DNA from: Taibaiella soli
Lineage (GTDB): Bacteria; Bacteroidota; Bacteroidia; Chitinophagales; Chitinophagaceae
Assembly: GCF_003236175.1 (NCBI RefSeq)
Contig: NZ_QKTW01000027.1
Location: 63,600-127,599, forward strand
Direction: 5' to 3'
Length of the DNA: 64,000 nucleotides
Position numbers and translations under genes: made by a program. Shown here piece by piece: positions 28,394 to 38,034 of this stretch (position 1 is its first letter; every line of letters begins with the position of its first letter). Under the pieces are notes generated by a model. The model was not told the origin of the DNA and did no database searches. It saw only the letters and a list, made by a program, of their open reading frames with translations.

Positions 28394-29167
28394 TTAAAAC
28401 GCGTATTTCCCATCCGGTGTATACATTACCGGCAATAGTTTGTGTGTCCGTTCAAAATAATCATAATCACCTTTCAGATTTACCCAGAATCGTTGTTTCG
28501 TAGTATCTGCTGCATACTGACGACCCAGGAAGTTAAGACCCCTGCGATCAAAACGCACCGGATAGATATGTACCGGAATATAGTTTTCGCCGTTCAGTTT
28601 AGCGTTCATACAAAGAATGTAAATCTCCTGGATCACAGGATCTGTCATCGGCAAACATCCGATCGTTACACAGCCACCATGAATATAAACATCACCGCCC
28701 GGACGTTGTTTATCGCCCAGTATCATGTCTGAATAATTCGGATAGTTCAGCAGCAGTGAGAGATAAAAATCACTTTTCGGATTAAAGTCGTCGATGAAAT
28801 AAAGCCCTTCCGGTACCTGACGGTCACCTTCATAGCGTTTTGGTCCGAGGATGCCGGACAAAGCACATACACGATACAGTTTCACCATTTTGTATTGTGC
28901 GGTATCAACATCGCGGGCCCAGAGTTCCATTTCATTCTGGCCTTTAAAAGCACGGATGAAAATATCTTTAGGCGGATAAGCCAGCCCTTTTTCCTCAAAC
29001 ATTTTGCGGAGGCTGTCATTACATTTTGCCCATGCCTGAGATACACGGGTAAAAGAGAATTGGAAATTTCGGAACGTCGACGCGTCATCCTGCGCTTTAG
29101 CGCTCAAAAAACAACAAACGGCGAACAGACTTAATACTACGTTCCGGATCTGCTTTATATACATCAT
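28394..29167 (-). CDS. Periplasmic L,D-transpeptidase (YkuD/YafK family)
   Basis: Predicted murein L,D-transpeptidase or related endopeptidase acting in the periplasm. Signal peptide ending AKAQ, then a YkuD domain with RVCALSGILGPKRYEGDRQVPEG and the catalytic block DVYIHGGCVTIGCLPM, which holds the conserved His and the nucleophilic Cys of the S/T-x-G-C motif. The extended spacing resembles the YafK branch. Adjacent ATGs at 29167 and 29164 both fit; the frame extends to 29203 but with no signal-like start. About 257 aa. Monocistronic. Confidence 0.88.
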   Translation of the reverse strand: MMYIKQIRNVVLSLFAVCCFLSAKAQDDASTFRNFQFSFTRVSQAWAKCNDSLRKMFEEKGLAYPPKDIFIRAFKGQNEMELWARDVDTAQYKMVKLYRVCALSGILGPKRYEGDRQVPEGLYFIDDFNPKSDFYLSLLLNYPNYSDMILGDKQRPGGDVYIHGGCVTIGCLPMTDPVIQEIYILCMNAKLNGENYIPVHIYPVRFDRRGLNFLGRQYAADTTKQRFWVNLKGDYDYFERTHKLLPVMYTPDGKYAF

Positions 29168-29474
29168 GAAAAAATGGCAATGATAAATGAACCCCGCATA
29201 CAATCAGCGGGTTATTGCAAATATAACTTTTAGCTGAAAAACTATTTCTTAAAACAAAGTAAAAAAGCATAAAGTCCAAAGATTCAGGCACAAAGCATAA
29301 ATTTTTTCACGTCGCATGCAAACATGCCCCTGTTGCCGGTTTTTTCTTGAGCGGCGAGCGAGCTGCCTTCTGTATTGCGCTTTGCGTGGAAAAAACGGCA
29401 GGGTTTTTGCTCAGCTATAAACTAAGGCCCGGGCCCCGAAAAAATAAATTGATTCTTTTACTGAATAACATTCA
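29168..29474. other. Divergent intergenic region
   Basis: 307 bp between the L,D-transpeptidase and pseudokinase genes. It holds a small inverted repeat CCCGC/GCGGG (29193-29197, 29207-29211). No gene or clear TAnnTTTG promoter was found. Confidence 0.4.
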
Positions 29475-31313
29475 ATGACGCTATTTCATTTAAGGTTATG
29501 CGATGCCATCAGAAATGATGGATTGAAGTCTTTTAATCAGGACATGAATGGGTATTTCCCCCGCGACCAGGACGGAAATCCATTAGTAGTCGACAGTGGT
29601 AATGACGACGGGAGTATTACCATAGGATATATACAAGATAAAAAAAGAAAAGCAATTAAGGTCTGGGAGAAAACAGATCCGGCACGTACGGCACAATATG
29701 CTGCTGCGGCAGATATACTTGGGCGGAGTCCTTCCCGTTTCTTTATTCCATATAAGTTTCGCGAAAAAGCTTTGTTGCTGGAACAACAACAGCTTGATAT
29801 TTTAATCACCGACTGGATCAATCACGATTCGCTGAAAGACTATATTTCGAGATGCCTCGGCAGACCGGAACGACTGCTTATAATTGCTGATGCGTATGCC
29901 CGGATGCAGATGGAATTACAACAAACATTAGATCAATATTATTTTGGTCCGGAATCCATCATCGTTACTTCTGATGCACAGCTTTTGATTGGCGATTATA
30001 AATTCCGTGAGGCAAACCATTCAGGAAATAAAAGCGGATTCCGTTACGATGGTTATGCATCAACATTGTGTACCTATATTTCAATTAAAGCATTTTCCGA
30101 AAAACCACACCTCTGGGATCGTTACTTGCTTAGTACACGTGACGAACTACTTTTTAATCGTGTGGATTTGGCCGATGTAAAACATTCGGCGATTTATCTG
30201 AGCTTAAAAGGAACATCAGTTGAAATAGACGGATTACTGGAAATGCTCGTGAATTATTGCGATAATGAAATAAAAACAGATTGGTTGTCTGTTGCGGCGA
30301 CCCGGCATACAACCAAACAACCATCTTCGTCGAATCAAAAAATTGCGTCGCCTCCTAGAGAAATGGAATTGGCTGCAGCAATAATTGAATCAACACCAGT
30401 TTGTGCTCCCGCCGATAAAAAATTAATTGTTCTTACAGATCCTTCGCTTGAGGAACCGTTATCATTTAGCGCAACTGAATTCAAGCCAGCCGATACAAGC
30501 AATCCAGTCGATCATCCAACAGCTGAAACATCATCGATACCGATAATTTCAACAAAACGGGAATCAGATAAAACAATAATTGTCCTTACAGATCCTTCAC
30601 TCGATGAACCGTTGCCGCTTAGCATAACCGAACTAAATCAGGCCGATGCAAGGAATGCAACGGACCATCAAATACCCGAGATCTCGTCGGTAACCGTAGA
30701 TTCAAACAAAACGGAACCTGATAAGAAAATCTTCACCATTACTGATTCTTCATTTGAAGAGCCGCTTCTACTTGGCTGGCAGGAAGAATTGCAATCCAGG
30801 AAGAAGCAGAAACTAATTGAAATTCCAATTGCTGCGCCTCAGCCGGATGTAGCGCAACGAACAAAATCAAAGCAGAAAAGAAAACATAAGAAAAACATCC
30901 GCCTTAATCTTAACCTATATAAAGTTGCAGCATGTGCTGTTTTGGTAGTAGTAGGCGGTTATTTTCTAAAGGATAAATTTTTTGGGGACCATATTGCCGT
31001 AACGGAGCAAAATGCCGTTGTGGCAAATATTCAAGGTGCTGTTTTGGAGACACCGGTAAGCAAGACGCCGCAAACTAGTCAGAAGCCTAATGTGACTAAA
31101 AAGATCACGGATACAATTAAGCATACTTCATTGAGCGTTGGAAAGAAGGTTCAGGTTTTACCAGCTCAGCAGATGGTTGCCAAGTCATCTTCCAAACAAG
31201 AGCGCAACGAAGTCCGTTCGCATAAAGAAGTACCGGAGCTGTCAGCCAGCGCATATGTTGCACCCAATCAGCGTAGATCCGGACAATATTATATCAGCAA
31301 AACGCCACAATAA
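29475..31313 (+). CDS. Membrane-anchored pseudokinase-like protein
   Basis: 612 aa. Residues ~40-260 follow a protein-kinase layout. There is a lysine-bearing beta3 (RKAIKVWEK), a hinge-like ILITDWINHDSLKDYI and a long helix. A catalytic-loop equivalent YYFGPESIIVTSDAQLLIGDYKF follows; its HRD His and Asp are Tyr and Gly, the loop Asn is Ser, and DFG reads DYK. It is therefore probably catalytically dead. A linker (~280-450) carries three related units (KLIVLTDPSLEEPL, KTIIVLTDPSLDEPL, KKIFTITDSSFEEPLLL). A basic stretch and one transmembrane helix (~477-495) follow, then a ~110-residue basic Ser/Thr/Lys-rich tail, presumably periplasmic. The next gene, 10 bp on, encodes an OmpA-like lipoprotein. 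The kinase resemblance is by eye and needs structure prediction. Confidence 0.6.
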   Translation: MTLFHLRLCDAIRNDGLKSFNQDMNGYFPRDQDGNPLVVDSGNDDGSITIGYIQDKKRKAIKVWEKTDPARTAQYAAAADILGRSPSRFFIPYKFREKALLLEQQQLDILITDWINHDSLKDYISRCLGRPERLLIIADAYARMQMELQQTLDQYYFGPESIIVTSDAQLLIGDYKFREANHSGNKSGFRYDGYASTLCTYISIKAFSEKPHLWDRYLLSTRDELLFNRVDLADVKHSAIYLSLKGTSVEIDGLLEMLVNYCDNEIKTDWLSVAATRHTTKQPSSSNQKIASPPREMELAAAIIESTPVCAPADKKLIVLTDPSLEEPLSFSATEFKPADTSNPVDHPTAETSSIPIISTKRESDKTIIVLTDPSLDEPLPLSITELNQADARNATDHQIPEISSVTVDSNKTEPDKKIFTITDSSFEEPLLLGWQEELQSRKKQKLIEIPIAAPQPDVAQRTKSKQKRKHKKNIRLNLNLYKVAACAVLVVVGGYFLKDKFFGDHIAVTEQNAVVANIQGAVLETPVSKTPQTSQKPNVTKKITDTIKHTSLSVGKKVQVLPAQQMVAKSSSKQERNEVRSHKEVPELSASAYVAPNQRRSGQYYISKTPQ

Positions 31314-31323
31314 TAAAAACTAA

Positions 31324-32232
31324 ATGAAACGTATTTTTTACGCGGGTGCTTTTCTTTTGTGCCCTATGTTATTACTTTCCTGCGCAGGCAGTAGAAAGGC
31401 GAAAGTGACCAAAGTTGTCAATGCCACCCAGCGAAACGTCGATAAAGAGAATCGCCAGTTAAATGACCTGGATAAAAAATTGCAGGCGCAACTGAAAAAC
31501 GGAAATGTAGACAGTGCCCTGTTACGTGCATTGCAGCCAAAACTCGATAAGAAACGGAAAGAAAATGCTCAGATGGAAGCCATCGTAGCGGATCTGGAAA
31601 CCTCGATGAATCATCCGTCGGCTTTCAGAAAGGATTACAAGAAAAAAATGAAATCGCGTGTAGACCTTTTGCAGGAACACAATAAAGGTTCGGGCCACCG
31701 TAGTGCTAATTACGGCATGATCGAGGAAACGTTGGAACTTGCCAAACCAGAGACATACGGCTTGAGTGTATTCTTTGGCTCCGGTCAGTACAAAGTGCCG
31801 GAACAGCACAAAGCAGAAACAAATAAAGCATTCAGTCCGTTGTTGGATGGTGTTGTAGCAGCGTGCAATAAAAATCCTAAGGAAAAGAAAGATGTTTACA
31901 TCGTGGTAAGGGGATATGCCGACGAGCAAAATATTCAGGAGGGTACTCCGCTGTATACAGATTTGGTTGCCCAGTTTCAACTTAAGTCGCCCGATCGTCA
32001 GCAATTGAATCTTGCCTTGTCTAAACTACGCGCTGACGAATTGAGCCCGGTGATTCAACGACTGTATCGTGAAAAAGCACGTCATAGTAAGAATGCCCGC
32101 AACGCGAACGCCTCTTTTTATCAGGAAGGATATGGTGAAGCATTGCCCAATTCCAAAATCAAAGATTATAAAAGTGTGGATGAACGACGGAGAATAGTAG
32201 TTGTTTTCTGGAATGTGCTGCCACAGATATAA
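31324..32232 (+). CDS. OmpA-like peptidoglycan-binding lipoprotein
   Basis: 302 aa with lipobox LLLSC (Cys about 20), a coiled-coil-prone segment (about 35-125, rich in Lys/Gln/Glu), then an OmpA_C-like domain. That domain shows LSVFFGSGQYKVPE, KKDVYIVVRGYADEQ, LNLALSKLRADELSPVIQ, YGEALPN and DERRRIVVVFWNV. OmpA_C domains bind the diaminopimelate of peptidoglycan, with Asp and Arg ligands in these last blocks. Cotranscribed with the pseudokinase-like gene, so the pair may link a cytoplasmic sensor domain to the cell wall and outer membrane; this is inference. Ends before a strong terminator. Confidence 0.82.
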   Translation: MKRIFYAGAFLLCPMLLLSCAGSRKAKVTKVVNATQRNVDKENRQLNDLDKKLQAQLKNGNVDSALLRALQPKLDKKRKENAQMEAIVADLETSMNHPSAFRKDYKKKMKSRVDLLQEHNKGSGHRSANYGMIEETLELAKPETYGLSVFFGSGQYKVPEQHKAETNKAFSPLLDGVVAACNKNPKEKKDVYIVVRGYADEQNIQEGTPLYTDLVAQFQLKSPDRQQLNLALSKLRADELSPVIQRLYREKARHSKNARNANASFYQEGYGEALPNSKIKDYKSVDERRRIVVVFWNVLPQI

Positions 32233-32265
32233 TGTTGTGACAGATCGCAAAAACTTAAGCATACA

Positions 32266-32293
32266 AAAGAGGCTGCCTTCGGGCAGCCTCTTT
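32266..32293. terminator. Bidirectional terminator with UUCG tetraloop
   Basis: A 12-bp stem AAAGAGGCTGCC/GGCAGCCTCTTT closed by TTCG, placed between convergent genes. Confidence 0.9.
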
Positions 32294-32319
32294 ACGTTCA
32301 TAACAAAAAATCAAAAAGA

Positions 32320-34629
32320 TTAATGTTGGATAGCCAGTTTTGTCACTTCCTGCGTATTGCCAGACTCAACTTTGATAAAGTAAAGTCCTGATTGCAGTGA
32401 AGAAACATTGATCTCAGTGTTGCCAGACATTTTTACATTTTCTGACTGATACACTTTGTGGCCTGCAATATCAGTGATAACAATGTTTGCGGTACCATTT
32501 ACATCGCCCCAGCGAACAATCACTTTATTGTTGGCCGGATTTGGATAAAGCAGGTAGGTTGCTTTCGTTACGTTTTCAACGCCGGTTGCTTTCGGTTTAA
32601 TTTCGTTGGCAGTTTGTCCGAAGCGATAACCGCTGGCAGACGGCTGCGCGCTGGTGATGGTGATATTTGCAATAGGTGTGGTTATATAGTTCATTGATTC
32701 AGGGTAAAGTGAGTATGTGCCCAGCGGAATATTGTTGAAAGAGAAATCTCCGTTTACGTCTGTATAAGCAGATGCTACCAGTTGATTATTGTAATCACGC
32801 AGATAAACAATGATTCCTGCAATGCCGGTACCTGTTCCTTTATTGGCACCCGCGCTGATATTACCTGAAATAAAGCCCGGACCGCTTGTTACTACACCGT
32901 GTTGCATACGGATGTGTTTATCTACAGTGCCCAGACCATTGTGGTAAATTGCAGTTGCAGTACTCCAGTACAAAGACTGTTCGTGGTACGTTGGTACATA
33001 ACCTGAGCTACCAACTGTCTGATCCAGCATTTTGGCTTTAGTATAATACACACCTGCAGGTTTGTTGCTGAATGAATAATAGCTCCATAAAGAACCGGAA
33101 GTATACATAGAGTCAACAGCTGAGAGTGTATTGCTTAATGAATCATATTGGATCAACCATACTTTAAAGCTGTCGATCGATGGGTTGTTAGTAGAATCCA
33201 CTTTTACATAACCATCGATGATATTGCTTACCTGAATCTGATGTGTCAGTGAATCAACGCAAATCACATTGTTGTTGCTGTCAGTCCATCTAACTTCCAG
33301 TGTGGCATAATAAGAACCCGCTGCAGCGTAGGTATGTGTTGGATTCAGCACATTCATTGCTGAAGTTCCGTCACCAAAATACCAGTTGGCATGTTGTACC
33401 TGATTAGGGAAATTCGGAGAGTAGTTATAGAACTGATAGCCGCCGCTCACCGGACCGGAAGCAAACGATGCATAGTGACCAGCGCATGGATTGCCGGACT
33501 GAATAGTTACAATGTGAGAAACGGAATCAAAACAGCTTTGACCTGTTACTGTTGAATCAACCCAGTATACACTTAAACGTGCTGTATAAGTACCGCCTGC
33601 AGGATAAGTATGCACAGGGTTTGCAGCGGAGCTCATAGCTGAACCGTCGCCGAAATTCCACACATAGTTTACAGCCTGGCCTGGATTACCTGATGTAGAA
33701 GTGTTGTGGAAAGTAACTGTGTTACCCGATTGACTTGTGTAGAATGTAGCGTGATTGTTAGGGCAGCCTGTACCGGTACTATATGTTGTAACACTCTGGA
33801 ACATGCTGTCAGTACAAACAAGATTAGTAAGAGTATCTGTAAAAGTTTCGATTAACGTTACATAGTGAGTGCCTGCTGTAGTATAGGTGTGTGTAGGAGA
33901 CCATGCGTTTGAAGAGGTTCCGTCGCCGAAGTTCCAGGATATGGCAAACTGTGCGCTGGAAGGAGCACTCGATGTGTTTTGGAACACAACAGTGTTGCCA
34001 CTCACCAATGGATTGAACGTAGCATGCACACCATTACAGGTAATCGGATTTACAGACTGATAAACAGTATCAGCGCAACTGCCATTTGTAGCTACCAGTC
34101 TCACTGTGTAGTATCCAAATGAAGCATAAGTGTGTGTGACAGGATTACCTGTGGCAACATTACCATCGCCGAAATTCCAATAATAGGTCATGCCGGAAGT
34201 GCCTGCAGGTGTGTTTGCTGTCAGTGTTACAGCACCAGTATTGCCCGAAGGGTAAACAAGAGAAATAGTGCTTGCGCACGGAGGTGCCGTTACTGTAATG
34301 GTTTGTGTAGCGGTATCGGTGCAGATGACCGTGTTGGTAAGGCTATCTGTAAGTCTCATGTAGAGTTTTACAGTGTAAGTGCCGGCCGCTGCGTAGTTGT
34401 GTCCTACAACGCCCCATACATAAGATTGTGTGCTGCCGTCGCCAAAACTATAACCATAGGTAGGGTAAGCTGTGCCGGGCGCACCTGTAAACGTGGACGT
34501 GTTGGTGAAGTTTACATTGTACAGCGATGTGGCGGTAGGCGCTGCTGCATGTGTAAACGACGCCGTACACGTGGCATTACTTGCGTAAGCCGATAGAAGT
34601 ACTGCTAAAAACAATAAGAGTTTTCTCAT
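32320..34629 (-). CDS. Secreted protein with five PKD domains and T9SS sorting domain
   Basis: 769 aa: signal peptide, then five PKD repeats, each with a FGDG motif and an H-x-Y-x-x-x-G-x-Y end (SFGDGSTQ, NFGDGNVA, NFGDGTSS, NFGDGSAM, YFGDGTSA; about residues 20-470). Next come a linker domain (INxxxNxDSFKVWLIQYDS region), a carboxypeptidase-regulatory-like beta domain (ISGNI...GIIVYLRDYNNQ..DVNGDFSFNNIP, about 590-660) and a type A sorting domain (LLYPNPANNKVIVRW). The same plan occurs in the next gene upstream. It lacks a catalytic domain, so it is probably an adhesin or surface layer component. Confidence 0.85.
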   Translation of the reverse strand: MRKLLLFLAVLLSAYASNATCTASFTHAAAPTATSLYNVNFTNTSTFTGAPGTAYPTYGYSFGDGSTQSYVWGVVGHNYAAAGTYTVKLYMRLTDSLTNTVICTDTATQTITVTAPPCASTISLVYPSGNTGAVTLTANTPAGTSGMTYYWNFGDGNVATGNPVTHTYASFGYYTVRLVATNGSCADTVYQSVNPITCNGVHATFNPLVSGNTVVFQNTSSAPSSAQFAISWNFGDGTSSNAWSPTHTYTTAGTHYVTLIETFTDTLTNLVCTDSMFQSVTTYSTGTGCPNNHATFYTSQSGNTVTFHNTSTSGNPGQAVNYVWNFGDGSAMSSAANPVHTYPAGGTYTARLSVYWVDSTVTGQSCFDSVSHIVTIQSGNPCAGHYASFASGPVSGGYQFYNYSPNFPNQVQHANWYFGDGTSAMNVLNPTHTYAAAGSYYATLEVRWTDSNNNVICVDSLTHQIQVSNIIDGYVKVDSTNNPSIDSFKVWLIQYDSLSNTLSAVDSMYTSGSLWSYYSFSNKPAGVYYTKAKMLDQTVGSSGYVPTYHEQSLYWSTATAIYHNGLGTVDKHIRMQHGVVTSGPGFISGNISAGANKGTGTGIAGIIVYLRDYNNQLVASAYTDVNGDFSFNNIPLGTYSLYPESMNYITTPIANITITSAQPSASGYRFGQTANEIKPKATGVENVTKATYLLYPNPANNKVIVRWGDVNGTANIVITDIAGHKVYQSENVKMSGNTEINVSSLQSGLYFIKVESGNTQEVTKLAIQH

Positions 34630-34992
34630 AGGTCGTTAGTTTAAAGATTTGAAATTTGATTCAATTATATTGACGCGGAGCTATTGGAAAATGTTAGGAT
34701 ATTTTTAAAAATAATTCTAAAAGGTTTCAGCTAATTCTTGATAATGGTCGTTGTTCGGATTGTAAAGTATTTAAAACCTGAATCTTATAAAATTTTGATC
34801 CGGGCCTGGTAGCTCCGGTCAATCTTCGTTGCGACGCAGTACGTTCATCTGCAGCATTTCTATAAAACTCCCCCCAGAACGATAATTTTCAATGACAAAT
34901 CAATAAATGAACAAAGCCGTTTCCTGAGAAACGGCTTTGTATTATAACGGCAGATCACGATTTGCGCGCTGCAATATCAATCAATCTAAGGA
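34630..34992. other. Intergenic region between PKD paralogues
   Basis: 363 bp containing the terminator of the upstream paralogue (34911-34940). The A+T-rich rest presumably carries the promoter of the five-PKD gene. No small gene seen. Confidence 0.5.
34911..34940 (-). terminator. Terminator hairpin after three-PKD gene
   Basis: A 13-bp perfect stem ACAAAGCCGTTTC/GAAACGGCTTTGT with a 4-nt loop, 52 bp beyond the minus-strand stop. Confidence 0.8.
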
Positions 34993-36786
34993 CTACAATA
35001 TCGAAATCTTCACAGTCTGTTGTGTTGTTCCGGTTTGAATTTTAACGAAATAAAGACCTGACTGCAACGCAGCAACATTCAGTTCCGTAGTGCCAGTCAT
35101 CGGGATGTTTTTTAATTCTTTAACCACGCGACCTGCAACATCAGTTACCGTAATATCAGCCGCTCCGCCAGTTTGTTCCCAACGGATAAAAGTCATGTTT
35201 TTAGCAGGGTTAGGGTAGACTACGAAATTGTTTTTCACTACACCTGCAACGCCTGTTTCCTTCGGCTTGATTTCATTGGTTGTTTGGGTAAATACCAGGC
35301 CTGTCTGTGAGTTTGAACTACTTGTGATCATCACATTGCTAATTGGCGTAGTCACATAATTCAGCAGTTCGGGATAAACGGAATACACGCCCACAAACAA
35401 TGTGCCGAATGAGTAATTACCATTCGCATCAGTGTAGGTGTATTTCATCAGCTGGTTATTGATATCGCGCAGCAAAACCAGAATGTTCGCAACACCGTTA
35501 CCATTTACATCGGCCACTGTGCCAGAAATCGTACCAGGACCAAGTGTCATGGTGCCGCTTTGCATGATGATATCTTTACCAGTAATGGTTACACCTGTAT
35601 GCACAATATCCGTTGCCTGACTCCAGTAGAGACTTGCACTGTAATATGTCGGTGCGTCGTCCATGCCGGTTTGTGCGCCGGTAGTACGTTTTGCTCTTAC
35701 GATATAAGTTCCGGAAGGTTGATTTTGGAAACCATAATACGCAACGTAGTTGTTGAGATTATTTTTCTGCGAATCAACTGCCTGATACAAACCTGAAGCG
35801 TCTTTTTTATACAGCCAAACCTGTGCAGTATCAATATTTCCCAGCGGTGTTCCTAGTGAATCAAACACGACGTTACCTGAGATGATATTTTGCGGAGCCA
35901 GTACTGTTACCGGATTGGTAGTAGAGTCCATACAAATTATATTCAGACTGTTGATGTCGATCCATTTTACTGTCATTTTCACATTGTATGTACCGGCCGC
36001 TGCGTAAGCATGTGTTACGGCAAACGTTGCGTTGGAAGTAGCGCCATCGCCAAAGTCCCAGTGTGTTTCCAGCGACTGGCCCTGGAAAGTAGCAGAGGTG
36101 TTATTGATGTTTGCAGTAGAGTAGCTGATGCTTACAACATTATAATTTGCGATGTGTCCGCCGCAAGTATTAATCACCTGAATAACATTGCTAACGGTGT
36201 ATACACAAGCCGGATTGCTGGCAGAGTCGATTGCTGTAAGCGTTACGGTGTAAGTGCCGGTGCTGGTATAGTTATGCGTTACATTAGCGCCTGTTCCTGT
36301 ATAGCCATCACCGTAAATCCAGCTGTAGTGCATGTTCTGTGTGCCGGAAGGATTGCTGGCAACAAATTGCACGTCTCCGTTATTGCTGGCGTCAATCGCA
36401 GTGCTGAAAATACTTTGACACGGCGTTGCAGGGCCAGTAACGGTTACTTGTTTATCTGCTGTATCGGTACATACCAGCAAACCGTGGATGGTATCAATAA
36501 CCGATATGGCAAGTTTAGCATAGTAAGTTCCGGGCGTTGCATAAATATGGTTGGTCGTATAATTTCCCTGGCTGGTGTAATTAGCGCTGCCATCGCCAAA
36601 TACCATCGTCAGAAATGCGGCATTACCAGTGGGAAGTGGTGTATTCCAGGTTGCACCGGTTAGAAAATTTACATTTTGGAGACTGGCGCTGACTGGTGTT
36701 TGGGTAGCGGAGAAACCGGCCGAGCATTGTGCGTCGGCAGAATAGATGGTCAATAGAGCGGCAAAGAACGTAAGGATTTTTTTCAT
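34993..36786 (-). CDS. Secreted protein with three PKD domains and T9SS sorting domain
   Basis: 597 aa from the ATG at 36786 (MKKILTFFAALLTIYSADAQ signal peptide); the frame reaches 36876 without a signal-like start. Three PKD units (VFGDGSAN, IYGDGYTG, DFGDGATS) are followed by the same linker (WLYKKDASGLYQAVDSQ), carboxypeptidase-regulatory-like domain (ISGTVADVNGNGVANILVLL) and sorting domain (FVVYPNPAKNMTFIRWEQ) as the five-PKD neighbour. The shared phrase TGVxxVxKxxxxxYPNPA shows they are tandem paralogues differing in PKD number. Confidence 0.85.
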   Translation of the reverse strand: MKKILTFFAALLTIYSADAQCSAGFSATQTPVSASLQNVNFLTGATWNTPLPTGNAAFLTMVFGDGSANYTSQGNYTTNHIYATPGTYYAKLAISVIDTIHGLLVCTDTADKQVTVTGPATPCQSIFSTAIDASNNGDVQFVASNPSGTQNMHYSWIYGDGYTGTGANVTHNYTSTGTYTVTLTAIDSASNPACVYTVSNVIQVINTCGGHIANYNVVSISYSTANINNTSATFQGQSLETHWDFGDGATSNATFAVTHAYAAAGTYNVKMTVKWIDINSLNIICMDSTTNPVTVLAPQNIISGNVVFDSLGTPLGNIDTAQVWLYKKDASGLYQAVDSQKNNLNNYVAYYGFQNQPSGTYIVRAKRTTGAQTGMDDAPTYYSASLYWSQATDIVHTGVTITGKDIIMQSGTMTLGPGTISGTVADVNGNGVANILVLLRDINNQLMKYTYTDANGNYSFGTLFVGVYSVYPELLNYVTTPISNVMITSSSNSQTGLVFTQTTNEIKPKETGVAGVVKNNFVVYPNPAKNMTFIRWEQTGGAADITVTDVAGRVVKELKNIPMTGTTELNVAALQSGLYFVKIQTGTTQQTVKISIL

Positions 36787-37077
36787 AGGCTTTTGAAATA
36801 TGTGGTATAAAAATAACAAAATCGCTGATATCTGATGTCTTTCGGTGTAAATGGCAAGGCTATCAATGAGTATCAAACGTGTTTCATCTTACTTTTTTCT
36901 GAAAAAAAAGCAACCAAAAATTCAAAGCCTAAAGAGATTCCGGCTAAAATGAAAAGGTAAACAGTCGTTGTGAGAAGGTACAACGCAGCAATTTATAGCT
37001 TACTACCGAAGAGATGTATGCTTTTAACGCCTGCGTTTCCTCAGGCCGGTTGTGTTGCGTAAATTCTGTTTAGTTGA

Positions 37078-37881
37078 TTATCGCCTGCTTGCTTGTGTAA
37101 TTTCATTTTCAATGCGCAGCTGAAGTTCGGACAATGCTTTCTTGCAATCGTCAACCGTTTCTTGTGCCCATTTTTTATTGATTCCTGTCTGCGTTTGTGT
37201 TTGCAGATCATTGTAACCAAAGGTGGTCCAGGTCGGATGATCCTGCGTGCGGTTTTCAAAACCTGCATCTTTAAAGCTCAACCGGTATTTGCCATTGGTC
37301 GGAGTAACTACAATTTCCACTCTCATCCTTCGTTGCTCCGGCATAAAAGAACCTGCTTTATCACTCATTGGAATGATGGCTCTGTAAACAATGCGACTGA
37401 GGTCATCGTCTTCCGAAAGCATCATGCCGTTACCATCATTAAATACTTTGTCCAGTGCATTTTTTACCGCCACACCCAATGCATTTGCAGGTACACCATT
37501 CGCATCAATCACCTGATCCACATCAAAACCGTCGTTGGCCAGTTTGTAGTTGTAATGCATCAGCGTATGGTTATCGAGCTCTTCTGTCAGATCAATTTGA
37601 AACGTACGTTTCCCGTCATACAAGCCGGCATAATAAAATGGCGCATCTTCCTTTACGTACTTCGTAATATTTTTGATTGTTCCGAAATACTGCTCGTTAT
37701 TTGTAAATAACGAATCTCCGACCGCTACTTTTTCGCCGTTGTACATCAAATATTGCAGGTGCTTCTGGTATTTACCGATCTTGTCGGGATTGATTGAAAC
37801 ACCTTCTTTCATTGTCTGTGCAAACACAGAACCCGAGGCCGACAGCAGTAAAACAAAAAATAGTCTTCTCATGTAGTTCAT
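37078..37881 (-). CDS. Secreted protein of unknown function
   Basis: 267 aa with a signal peptide (MRRLFFVLLLSASGSVFAQ when started at the second ATG, 37872). The mature part is soluble and alpha/beta: YNGEKVAVGDSLFTN, a kinase-unrelated middle, and MRVEIVVTPTNGKYRLSFKDAGFEN. That last segment recalls the C-terminal strand pair of Bacteroidota DUF4468-type TBP-fold proteins. The resemblance is weak and no function can be given. It is divergent from the beta-lactamase gene, with 153 bp between them. Confidence 0.6.
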   Translation of the reverse strand: MNYMRRLFFVLLLSASGSVFAQTMKEGVSINPDKIGKYQKHLQYLMYNGEKVAVGDSLFTNNEQYFGTIKNITKYVKEDAPFYYAGLYDGKRTFQIDLTEELDNHTLMHYNYKLANDGFDVDQVIDANGVPANALGVAVKNALDKVFNDGNGMMLSEDDDLSRIVYRAIIPMSDKAGSFMPEQRRMRVEIVVTPTNGKYRLSFKDAGFENRTQDHPTWTTFGYNDLQTQTQTGINKKWAQETVDDCKKALSELQLRIENEITQASRR

Positions 37882-38034
37882 TGGAACGATGACAAATTAC
37901 AGCAAATTGCATCAGCTTTCAGCGGCGCCGGCGCAAATTTTCACAACAGTTTACCAGAATTTTTGCGAAGAAGGTAAATATTCCGCAGGAATTAGGTAAT
38001 TTTTATAACTGAAAAGCCATTCAATCCAGTTTCA

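Noticed and set aside
35890-36663. 257-codon plus-strand frame opposite the PKD gene
   Set aside because: Cys/Arg/Ile-rich mirror of the FGDG repeats; no start signal and no domain.
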